From assembly GCA_031416415.1 (NCBI GenBank), contig JANOTP010000170.1, positions 1-18,405 of the forward strand: a DNA stretch of 18,405 nt, in the 5' to 3' direction. The DNA comes from JANYCO01 sp031416415 (GTDB lineage Bacteria; Bacteroidota; Bacteroidia; Cytophagales; Cytophagaceae). Numbering within the stretch: the stretch's first letter is position 1; every line of letters begins with the position of its first letter. Positions 8,905 through 15,305 of this stretch are shown here, one piece after another. The notes beneath the pieces are model-generated. The model had not been told where the DNA came from, searched no databases, and saw only the letters and a program-made list of their open reading frames with translations. The translations under genes were made by a program, and so were the position numbers.

Positions 8905-9077
8905 AAGAATAAATTTGAAGTATAACAATGGTTTTTATTTCCTTTAACTTAAGCTATAATAAAAATTAAATCCCATTCAACCTAAAAGCTCTAAATCTAT
9001 TTTATGCTTTTTAAATAAAATCAAACCTTTGTCAAACTAAATACTAAATAAGTACAATTAACTTTACTCTCGAAGCC

Positions 9078-9101
9078 GTTGTTTGTGTCCCCACAAATAA
9101 C
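9078..9101. other. Intergenic hairpin
   Basis: GTTGTTTGTG-TCCC-CACAAATAAC forms a 10-bp stem with one G-T pair and a 4-nt loop, followed by a short T-run. It lies in the 619-bp gap between the chlorite-dismutase-family gene and the small membrane protein and is not attached to any gene. It may be a remnant of a repeat or a terminator. The stretch 8929-9077 shows nothing else recognisable. Confidence 0.4.
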
Positions 9102-9180
9102 TTTTACTATATGAAACACCAAGATTATAAATCTACCGATGCATCATGAATAAACTGTAAACCTATTTTAGGACGAGACA

Positions 9181-9366
9181 AACCTCCCCCTAACCCCCTC
9201 CGCTCGCACACAGCCAACCGCACAAGGGGGACAAGTTCGCTGTTTAACTTCTACATTTATCTATTAATTAAATTAAAATTCATTCCATATACTCCAACAT
9301 AAATTATTATACACTGTCCCCCTTGTGCGGCGGGATGTGCGTATGCGGAGGGGGTTGGGGGAGGTT
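9181..9366. repeat. Long imperfect inverted repeat with C-rich/G-rich arms (MITE- or REP-like)
   Basis: The left arm 9181-9232 (AACCTCCCCC...CGCACAAGGGGGAC) is complementary to the right arm 9316-9366 (GTCCCCCTTGTGCG...GGGGGAGGTT). Both ends of each arm pair perfectly over at least 10-14 bp, with a mismatched middle. The 83-bp centre is AT-rich. The element is far more GC-rich than its surroundings and holds no ORF, which suggests a non-autonomous mobile repeat. The arms differ in sequence from the two other inverted-repeat families in this window. Confidence 0.75.
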
Positions 9367-9523
9367 GTTTTAGATTTATACACATGAAACTATTCGTAAT
9401 TATAAATACTGGGAATTATATAAATAATAGCCAAAGTTCCGTAAAACAAAATATATCGTAAACTATACCTTTATACCAGATAAAGGAGGAAAAGCCTCTC
9501 TAATTAACTTAAATTCTACAATT

Positions 9524-9745
9524 ATGAAACTATTAACAAGTCCAATTCTGGCTATATTTACTGTCATGGCGATAGTGCTTGTAGTATTTTTAGTAAGAGG
9601 TACTGTCAGTATGGTGGTAATATATGTTACAGGTTTTACTTTTACACTTGGTACAATCATTTACATGTCTTACCACAGATGGAACAAAGATAAACCAGGA
9701 TATAAATCCAATATTGAAGGACATAACGAGAATATGAAAATCTAA
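9524..9745 (+). CDS. Small two-TM membrane protein, unknown function
   Basis: The product has 73 residues with two hydrophobic helices at about 3-24 and 27-48, then a basic hydrophilic tail (YHRWNKDKPGYKSN...). The cluster of positive charges after the second helix would place the tail in the cytoplasm. I know no family for it. The ORF has its own rho-independent terminator 45 nt downstream, which supports it as a real monocistronic gene. An AGGAGG at about 9484 is 35 nt from the start and is not a ribosome site. Confidence 0.65.
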   Translation: MKLLTSPILAIFTVMAIVLVVFLVRGTVSMVVIYVTGFTFTLGTIIYMSYHRWNKDKPGYKSNIEGHNENMKI

Positions 9746-9789
9746 ATTTTGATACTAAAATAAAAATAACACCTATTTTTTCTAACACG

Positions 9790-9818
9790 GCCCATAGTAT
9801 ATGCTATGGGCTTTTTTT
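9790..9818 (+). terminator. Rho-independent terminator of the small membrane protein gene
   Basis: A perfect 8-bp stem GCCCATAG-TATATG-CTATGGGC is followed by seven T. It is located 45 nt after the stop at 9745. Confidence 0.9.
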
Positions 9819-10024
9819 ATAAGCGTACTTCCTACAAGTCAGAAAAATTTTAATAAACGCAACAAAAAATAATTTATTGCGCAGCGATTTATTGTATAAA
9901 ATAAAAAAAATAAAGTTTTATTTCTCAGGCAACCCTTTGATCTTGAATCTTGTCTTGTCTATAAGAACATTGGAACAGCAAGGCGCTTGGAAAATGTTTG
10001 TACTATAATTAAACAATTTCAACC

Positions 10025-10513
10025 ATGAAAAAGAACAGAATTTATTTAAGCGTAGATACTACGGATCTACAAGAAATTAACAATGCAATTGCAATTTTAA
10101 TTGAGAAATTACCACCCTATTTGGACGAGATCACCAATTTGGAAAAACTTAGGATGGCAAAAATGAAAGACAAAAGTTTTGCTTTTGTTCAAAAGGCTTA
10201 TGAATACAGCCTTCAAAATCCATATATGATCCCTACATTTGTGGATCCTGCTGAGTTTAAGAAGGAGATAGAGACAATGGAATTATTCAGACAATTGGCT
10301 ATTCCTTTGAAAAAACTTAATAAAGGGCTAGACGATACAAATTTTCTGATGAGCAGCGATGCTTATAACACTGCTTTAAACATGTATCAGCTGGTAAAAA
10401 CAGCAGCCAAAAATAATGTTGCTGGAGCAAGTGTGGTATACGATGATTTAAAGATCCGTTTCGAATATCAGGGACCCGGAAAATCAAAGCCGAACACTGA
10501 CAAAGCAGCTTAA
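10025..10513 (+). CDS. Conserved-looking helical hypothetical protein
   Basis: The product has 162 residues, mostly predicted helical, with no signal peptide or membrane segment. It starts MKKNRIYLSVDTTDLQEINN and contains a middle part rich in charged helices (EKLRMAKMKDKSFAFVQKAY, then PTFVDPAEFKKEIETMELF). The tail from about 148 is short, hydrophilic and Lys/Pro-rich. The layout resembles hypothetical proteins common in Bacteroidota, but I can name no function. A clean terminator 50 nt downstream makes it a single-gene unit. It is likely a resident gene rather than a cassette, because no GTTAG-type boundary flanks it. Confidence 0.75.
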   Translation: MKKNRIYLSVDTTDLQEINNAIAILIEKLPPYLDEITNLEKLRMAKMKDKSFAFVQKAYEYSLQNPYMIPTFVDPAEFKKEIETMELFRQLAIPLKKLNKGLDDTNFLMSSDAYNTALNMYQLVKTAAKNNVAGASVVYDDLKIRFEYQGPGKSKPNTDKAA

Positions 10514-10563
10514 AGAAGAGTTGTTTTAGACTAAAGAGTTCATTTGATTCCTTAAACTCAAGC

Positions 10564-10596
10564 AGCGTTGTCCTGATAAAGGGCAACGCTTTTTTT
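10564..10596 (+). terminator. Rho-independent terminator of the helical hypothetical gene
   Basis: The stem AGCGTTGTCC / GGGCAACGCT (10 bp, one G-U pair) with a 7-nt loop runs into a T-tract. It lies 50 nt after the stop at 10513. Confidence 0.9.
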
Positions 10597-10640
10597 ACGC
10601 TATTTTTATTTTATTATAAAATCAATTATGTCCCATTTTT

Positions 10641-10892
10641 GATAAATTAATTTACCTCTACACTACGTTAATTCATGTTTTAGTATAATTAATTTATCTC
10701 CACGATAAACTAATTTATCGTAAAGTATAATTAATTTATCTCTGAGATGAATTAGTGTATCATTGAGTATAATTAATTAGTTGCTGAGATGAATTAATTT
10801 ATCATTTAGTATAATTAATTAGTTGCTGAGATGAATTAATTTATCATTTGGTATAATTAATTAGTTGCTGGGATGAATTAATTTATCATTTT
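10641..10892. repeat. Six tandem copies of a 42-bp AT-rich unit
   Basis: Copies begin at 10641, 10683, 10725, 10767, 10809 and 10851, always 42 bp apart. The last three are nearly identical (GTATAATTAATTAGTTGCTG then (A/G)GATGAATTAATTTATCATTT plus 1-2 bases), and the first is the most degenerate. Each unit contains the near-palindrome GATGAATTAATTTATC. There are no unique spacers between conserved repeats, so this is not a CRISPR. A period of 42 bp equals four helical turns, so every copy presents the same DNA face. The array fills the gap after a terminator and before a degraded small gene. Confidence 0.9.
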
Positions 10893-10955
10893 GATGAAAT
10901 TTCGTTTCTAGCTTGCACAATTAGGGAGACTTACCACCTGTTTAGCACCAAAAAT

Positions 10956-11219
10956 ATGGAAACCATAAAAAGCCCGCTAGACAATTTGGATTTATGAAGG
11001 CAAATCTTTATCATTGAAAGCGTTATTTTTAAGAATCGGCTAGAATTAAATATAAATAAATTGGATAATGAAAATACGCAAGTTTCCCAAAAAGAGATAA
11101 TGAAAATGCGCAACTTAATAATCAATATGTTAATTCAAATCTGGTCTTTTTTGACCGAATATATTGACCCAAAACTAAAGAAGAAATATATGAAAGTTTT
11201 GGGAGTTGCGTGTATATAA
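10956..11219 (+). pseudogene. Possible small gene interrupted by an in-frame TGA
   Basis: The frame from ATG 10956 reads METIKSPLDNLDL, then TGA at 10995-10997, and continues for 73 further codons with protein-like composition to TAA 11217-11219 (... NENTQVSQKEIMKMRNLIIN ... WSFLTEYIDPKLKKKY ...). A shorter intact product could start at ATG 11100 or 11106 (about 38-39 aa). I do not recognise it. Its 3' end overlaps a nested hairpin and a GTTAGGTG boundary motif, as expected for the last gene before a cassette junction. The coding assignment is weak. Confidence 0.3.
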
Positions 11220-11229
11220 ATGTTAGGTG
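11109..11229. other. Nested hairpin ending in a GTTAGGTG cassette boundary
   Basis: CGCAACT (11109-11115) pairs with AGTTGCG (11204-11210), and CCCAAAACT (11168-11176) pairs with AGTTTTGGG (11195-11203), giving two stems directly stacked on the right side. Twelve bases further on is GTTAGGTG (11222-11229), which fits the integron R' core GTTRRRY exactly. It begins the unit containing the three-TM gene, whose end carries the exact complement CACCTAAC. A matching CTAAC left end of this site is not visible, so it would be an incomplete or diverged attC. Confidence 0.45.
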
Positions 11230-11265
11230 TAATTCAAAAAAAAACTGACTACTTAGAATTATTAA

Positions 11266-11724
11266 ATGGAGACATTGACAACAATTATATCATTCATTCT
11301 TCTACTCGGACTAATTTCAGCTCCGATTTTTCTTTTCGTTGGAATTAAGAAATGGTATCGATTAAAATTTAGTTTCTTAACTTATTTAATTTCAGGGCTA
11401 ATAATTACAGCAGTAATTACATTGATGTTTGCTTGGTGGGCTGACTATTCTAACATAATACTTCTCAAGCATTATGGTGGATATGTTTTTAATCCAGATA
11501 GTGATGGTTATCAAGTAAGCTATGAAAATGTTTTAATAGAAAATATTGATAAGGTGAAAAGCCTTGAATCAAGTATCATGGGAATAGGTTGGCCTTTAAA
11601 GGCTATTATGACATTTGTTTTCTATTCACCTTATCTTTTGATAGTTTATTTTATAGGACAGATAATAAGTAGAATGAAAAGAAAAAATATAGAACACGCA
11701 CCTAACACCGTATATAGCAAATAG
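11266..11724 (+). CDS. Three-TM membrane protein of unknown function (cassette-like gene)
   Basis: The product has 152 residues with hydrophobic segments at about 5-27, 37-59 and 113-135 and a hydrophilic loop between the second and third (KHYGGYVFNPDSDGYQVS...). This predicts an inner-membrane protein with that loop on one side. No family or catalytic motif is recognised. The gene is flanked by GTTAGGTG 37 nt before the start and CACCTAAC at 11699-11706, inside its last codons. A perfect complementary pair placed like this is what a single-gene integron cassette shows, and cassette genes often overlap the start of their attC site. Confidence 0.65.
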   Translation: METLTTIISFILLLGLISAPIFLFVGIKKWYRLKFSFLTYLISGLIITAVITLMFAWWADYSNIILLKHYGGYVFNPDSDGYQVSYENVLIENIDKVKSLESSIMGIGWPLKAIMTFVFYSPYLLIVYFIGQIISRMKRKNIEHAPNTVYSK

Positions 11725-11894
11725 GGCGTTCAGTTGTTTATGAAAATGAGTGCTACTTACAAACCCCGCCAAATCGTTTTATTTGGTTTTAAATATGAAT
11801 AAATTAAAGTTAAATACAACGATTCGGCTATGTGCAAACTTGAAACTTTATTGATTTCTATTGCCAAATTTGCCATATACTAAACGTTAGCGGC
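11699..11894. other. attC-like imperfect palindrome
   Basis: The left end is CACCTAAC (containing RYYYAAC as ACCTAAC) then GTATAT-A-GCAAAT. The right end is ATTTGC-C-ATATAC then ACGTTAGCGGC. The two ends pair as CTAAC/GTTAG, GTATAT/ATATAC and GCAAAT/ATTTGC with bulges between, enclosing about 130 bp. Conserved outer cores plus a sequence-variable but foldable middle is the form of attC recombination sites. At about 195 bp it is longer than typical sites. The GTTAGCGGC at 11886-11894 begins the next unit, that of the HEPN protein. Confidence 0.55.
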
Positions 11895-12030
11895 AAAAGC
11901 AAAGAAATAATCCCAAGACAAAGAAGACCGCACAAGTGAAGATCGAGTTTTAGAAATACATATCTGGGAGACTTTACCGAAAAGCTTTGTAAATGATTTA
12001 GTTTTAAAACGATTATATAATAACCAAATT

Positions 12031-13533
12031 ATGGATTTAGCAGAACTTAGAAGACAGGCCGAGGAGAGATACGCAAAGTTTCCCACGAAGCACATAAAGG
12101 AATCATTCGGATTGATTGATAAAATAACTGGCATAAAAGAATGTAATCTAATTATTCCAGCTATTAAGACAGAGCCATTCCCAGCAATTTTTACTAAGAA
12201 TGAAGATCGGGGCTTTAATGTTTCTTTCGAAGGGATAAATGAACTTAATCGATTTATTAAAGAAGATGGCTGGATGGAGCCAGCTCTTCAACTTAAATCA
12301 GAATATCTTCAACTTGAATTGAATGATTTGTATTTGAGTGGGACTTCCAATACTCTTAAATTAAATAGAGAGGATGCAAAATGCTTTTCAGGGAGCATGA
12401 TTGTAAACCTTGAAATACAAGGGTTCTCTTTGAAAGCAAAGGAAATTTCTTTCTATAGGCAAATTATTAGAATTGATTCTTTTGACGCACCAAGGTTTTT
12501 AAATTGCACCCTTTATAATCTCAAAGATATCTCTAACACACTTGGCTTATTTCAATTTAAAATCAATGAGAACAATTATAGTTTATTTTCCACAAAGTGG
12601 AACGGCGAGGAATACCTGATTATTGATTGCGAAGAGCAAATAGATTTTGAAACCTTTAGCGATCAATCCTACTCTGTGTTTGTAGCTCTTGGGTTTATCA
12701 CTTGTAATTTTCATCAGGATGAGTGCTGGTTCATAGAAGGAAGCGACAAGGATTTTGTAGAACTTAAAAATATCAGTTACCGGATTCTCAGAAAGTCGAT
12801 TCGCTCAAACTACAATCCCATTTATGGAAACCCTTATTCATATTATCGAATGAAAGATCTTCCTGTAAGTGTTCCCAAACAATTAACGCTTGTAAGCGAA
12901 CTGGTGTTTTCAAATCTATGCAATGAAATATTAGATAATGAAAAATTACTTGGTGCGCTGATCATTTTTATGGAAGGGCACAATCTTTCAGTTTACTCAA
13001 GGGGAGCAGCCTACTCGGTAACACTAGAAACGCTAACTCAAATGATCGCCGAGAAAAATTCAGGATTTAAACCTATTGTAAATGATACCTTGTCAAATAA
13101 TCTGACAAAAGATTTACTGACAGTTTTGGAAAAATACAAAACTCAAATTTGCAATCCTGATTTAAATCCCAAAAATGAATTTGTCGAAAGTGTCAGAATC
13201 CTTGAGCGAAAAATTGAAGGCCTAAATTCGCCTACAAACAAAGACAAACTTTCTATTCCTTTTCAGATTTATAAAATCGATATCGTTCCTGGTTCTGAAG
13301 AGGACAAAGCTATTTCACATCGCAATAGTTTTCTTCATGGCTATGAATTAAGAAAATCAAAGAAAGAATACCTTTCAGATTACGAGGTTTGGGGCGTTAC
13401 TCTCAACCTTCTAAATTTATTAAATAAACTCATTTTAAAATACGTGGGCTATGAGGGTTATATGATTAATTATGCGGAGTTTCATTTGAATAAGAAGGAA
13501 CCTAATCCTGACAACCTATTCTTGAAAATTTAG
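12031..13533 (+). CDS. HEPN-domain protein, candidate ApeA-like anti-phage RNase
   Basis: The product has 500 residues and is soluble. Residues about 30-280 are beta-rich (GFNVSFEGINELNRF, YLQLELNDLYLSG, FSLKAKEISFYRQI, YSVFVALGFITCNFHQ), resembling the N-terminal domain found in ApeA-type proteins. Residues about 300-470 are helical. They carry R431-x4-H436 in SHRNSFLHGYELR, a good R-x4-6-H motif followed by Gly as in HEPN ribonucleases. A polar residue precedes the Arg (H430). Known ApeA proteins are single-gene abortive-infection systems with a HEPN domain that are thought to act by cutting RNA. That function is inferred here from architecture. The gene has no partner of its own. It lies between GTTAGCGGC (11886) and a REP-like inverted repeat. 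GCCGCTTAC at 13627 matches the expected downstream complement at 8 of 9 bases. Confidence 0.65.
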   Translation: MDLAELRRQAEERYAKFPTKHIKESFGLIDKITGIKECNLIIPAIKTEPFPAIFTKNEDRGFNVSFEGINELNRFIKEDGWMEPALQLKSEYLQLELNDLYLSGTSNTLKLNREDAKCFSGSMIVNLEIQGFSLKAKEISFYRQIIRIDSFDAPRFLNCTLYNLKDISNTLGLFQFKINENNYSLFSTKWNGEEYLIIDCEEQIDFETFSDQSYSVFVALGFITCNFHQDECWFIEGSDKDFVELKNISYRILRKSIRSNYNPIYGNPYSYYRMKDLPVSVPKQLTLVSELVFSNLCNEILDNEKLLGALIIFMEGHNLSVYSRGAAYSVTLETLTQMIAEKNSGFKPIVNDTLSNNLTKDLLTVLEKYKTQICNPDLNPKNEFVESVRILERKIEGLNSPTNKDKLSIPFQIYKIDIVPGSEEDKAISHRNSFLHGYELRKSKKEYLSDYEVWGVTLNLLNLLNKLILKYVGYEGYMINYAEFHLNKKEPNPDNLFLKI

Positions 13534-13633
13534 TATTCATTAATCCTTTTAACATACTAGACATTTTGATAAATCGAGTTTTTTAATGGTTTAGTCAGGC
13601 TTGGTACAATACGATGCATGGCTTCAGCCGCTT

Positions 13634-13894
13634 ACTCCGTGCTGTGTTCCCTGACACAGCACCTGTCACTATGAAACACCTACATTTGTATCACTTCTGC
13701 TATACTAATTGAAATTACAAAAAAAAACTACTCTTTAAAATATCTTTTTTATTTTTCATGAACTATTATCCTTCCTACGATTTTTTTATTTGACAGGTAA
13801 AGATAAGTTTGGTATATTGAATCACTATATCGATAGATTTTAAAAGCTGTCTTGCATAGTGACAGGTGCTGTGTCAGGGGACACAGCACGGAGT
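13634..13894. repeat. Near-perfect 40-bp inverted repeat of REP-like hairpins
   Basis: The left arm 13634-13673 and right arm 13855-13894 are reverse complements with a single mismatch. Each arm itself contains a hairpin, GTGCTGTGTC/GACACAGCAC around a 2-4 nt loop. The 181-bp centre is AT-rich with no ORF. Two REP-like hairpins facing each other make a BIME-like or MITE-like element, unrelated in sequence to those at 7912 and 9181. It fills most of the gap between the HEPN and SRPBCC genes. Confidence 0.85.
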
Positions 13895-13908
13895 AGATTA
13901 TGCTATTG

Positions 13909-13934
13909 TTTAGATAAGTTAAGGACAATGGGGG
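13909..13934. repeat. Dispersed 26-bp repeat, copy 1
   Basis: TTTAGATAAGTTAAG followed by GACAATGGGGG matches 16778-16803 at 24 of 26 positions. It lies 14 nt after the right arm of the 40-bp inverted repeat. It may mark the outer edge of a larger mobile repeat. Confidence 0.6.
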
Positions 13935-13973
13935 CGTTACTTATTGACATCAATTAAAAAGAACTCTGAATAA

Positions 13974-14423
13974 ATGGAAGCAATAAAATTTACAGAGCAA
14001 ATCTTAATTAACGAAAAGCCTGAAAAAGTTTTTGACTTTACACAGGACTACAACAATCGTTTAAAATGGGACACGTTTTTAAAGAAAGCTGACCTAATTG
14101 ACGGTGCAACAATTGCTGACAAAGGAGTAAGAGCTTATTGTGTCGCAAAAAATGGAATTGGAATGGTGACAGAATATGTGACATATAACAGACCAAAAGT
14201 AACCGCAGTTAAAATGACAAAAGGACCATTAATGTTTAAGTCATTTTTAGGTTCTTGGACATTTAAGGAAATATCAAATGACAAGACAGAAGTTATTTTT
14301 CTATATTCATTTTCACTTAGGTTTCCATTTAACATTTTGACAAAATATATAAAAAACAATTTGCAGACAAACGTGAGACAGCGACTAATTGACCTTAAAA
14401 TAAACATCGAGGGCACAGTATAA
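13974..14423 (+). CDS. SRPBCC (START/polyketide-cyclase-like) fold protein
   Basis: The product has 149 residues with the family layout: a first strand (AIKFTEQILINEKPEKVF), a short helix pair with the typical FDFTQDYNNRLKWDTFLKKA, central strands (VTEYVTYNRPKVTAVKM, GSWTFKEISNDKTEVIFLYSF) and a long C-terminal helix (about 118-145). Such proteins bind hydrophobic ligands in a cavity. The ligand is not predictable and no catalytic residue is implied. The gene is alone on the plus strand, between the REP-like element and a GTAAC/GTTAG boundary. A possible cassette start is CGTTAC at 13935-13940, a weak match to the GTAACG after the gene. Confidence 0.82.
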   Translation: MEAIKFTEQILINEKPEKVFDFTQDYNNRLKWDTFLKKADLIDGATIADKGVRAYCVAKNGIGMVTEYVTYNRPKVTAVKMTKGPLMFKSFLGSWTFKEISNDKTEVIFLYSFSLRFPFNILTKYIKNNLQTNVRQRLIDLKINIEGTV

Positions 14424-14453
14424 GTTTGTAGTTTGGTTTTCTTAATTTCGTTC

Positions 14454-14517
14454 GGTAACGTGGGATAGGAAGCAGCGTCGTAAACCCAGCCACGTTTCAT
14501 ACATAAAAGTTAGCACC
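14454..14517. other. attC-like boundary between the SRPBCC and lipoprotein genes
   Basis: The left side GGTAACGTGGG pairs with the right side through AACGTGG (14457-14463) / CCACGTT (14490-14496), and outside that TAAC with GTTA. It ends in GTTAGCACC (14509-14517), only 6 nt before the next start codon. That last motif is perfectly complementary to GGTGCTAAC at 15013-15021, the other end of the following unit. The site starts 30 nt after the SRPBCC stop. At 64 bp its size fits short attC sites. Confidence 0.5.
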
Positions 14518-14523
14518 AATTCA

Positions 14524-14979
14524 ATGAGACAAATTCTTCATATCCTACTATCGACAGTAATTTTAACTTCATGCATGGACAAAAAGACAACTATTTTAAA
14601 CGAATTAAAAAAAGACGGCTTCCCAAACAAGGAAGTAGCGGTGACAGTAGAGACCTTTTTTGAAGGGAATAATGAAAATTCATCAATTGGCGTAAACTTA
14701 TATCCACATCAACCGACACCCCAAGACTTTTATAATGTTTTTAAGAAAATAAAATCTTCAAACAAGACAGAAAATATATTTGTTCGAATTTCAGATGCAG
14801 ACGAAGTTGACTGGTTTTATACAGACGCAGTTTACATAGTTGGTGATTGGACACCAGACGAAATAAGGGAAATCGTTAAAGACCTTCATCCCGACGAAAT
14901 TTATGAAGACTGGATGTATGGAAAGCCTGTAAATGTTCCTCAAACAAATAGAAAAGTATTAAGTTTATGGTGGGACTAA
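14524..14979 (+). CDS. Small lipoprotein of unknown function (cassette-like gene)
   Basis: The product has 151 residues with a lipoprotein signal: a hydrophobic stretch then the lipobox L-T-S-C with Cys17 as the lipidated residue (RQILHILLSTVILTSCMDKK). The mature part is acidic, with mixed strands and helices (NIFVRISDADEVDWFYTDAV, GDWTPDEIREIVKDLHPDEI) and several Trp. No family is recognised. It would sit in the periplasm or outer membrane. The unit GTTAGCACC (14509) - gene - GGTGCTAAC (15013) is the cleanest cassette-like unit in the window, with 9 of 9 complementary bases, the gene filling nearly all of it and no room for its own promoter upstream. Confidence 0.7.
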   Translation: MRQILHILLSTVILTSCMDKKTTILNELKKDGFPNKEVAVTVETFFEGNNENSSIGVNLYPHQPTPQDFYNVFKKIKSSNKTENIFVRISDADEVDWFYTDAVYIVGDWTPDEIREIVKDLHPDEIYEDWMYGKPVNVPQTNRKVLSLWWD

Positions 14980-15012
14980 AACATTAATTAATGAATACGG
15001 ACAAAATGCAAT

Positions 15013-15078
15013 GGTGCTAACAACGTGTTGTTTTAAGTGCGGGGTTCAGTGGGCAAATCAGGAATAATTTTTAGCGGC
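15013..15078. other. attC-like boundary after the lipoprotein gene
   Basis: It begins with GGTGCTAAC, then the hairpin AACAAC-GT-GTTGTT, then GCGGGGTTCAGTGGG, whose GGNGTTCAGT core resembles GGCGTTCAGT in the site at 11699. It ends in TTTAGCGGC (15070-15078), like the GTTAGCGGC at 11886 but with G changed to T. Nothing cassette-like follows, so this may be the decayed right border of the cluster. The remaining 15079-15181 holds no recognisable gene. Confidence 0.45.
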
Positions 15079-15181
15079 AACTCTGACACATAGCACTACT
15101 AGGACAATGTAAACACATAAAGATGAGCAATGGAAAAGAATCATAAGTGACTAAAATTAAAATACTTGCCAGCGGGGGGAT

Positions 15182-15292
15182 CAATGCTATTCAAATAAAC
15201 TTAAATCCATATTTTGGATTCCCCAACGATCGGTTAGCAAGAGTGTGAGCAAGAGTAGCCAGAAGGGTTTTATCTTTATTTGAATAGCATTG
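15182..15292. repeat. 18-bp perfect inverted repeat enclosing a structured 75-nt loop
   Basis: CAATGCTATTCAAATAAA (15182-15199) is the exact reverse complement of 15275-15292. Inside is a smaller stem, AATCC/GGATT. It begins 14 nt after the stop of the minus-strand STAS-like gene, so its transcript would end in this structure. There is no T-run as in a normal terminator. Confidence 0.7.
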
Positions 15293-15305
15293 CGGAAGGG
15301 ATAAA

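Noticed and set aside
9483..9490. AGGAGG as a ribosome binding site for the small membrane protein
   Set aside because: It is 35 nt upstream of the ATG, too far to act, and this phylum rarely uses SD sites.
10641..10892. CRISPR array
   Set aside because: The whole 42-bp unit repeats, with no separate conserved repeats and unique spacers, and no cas gene is near.
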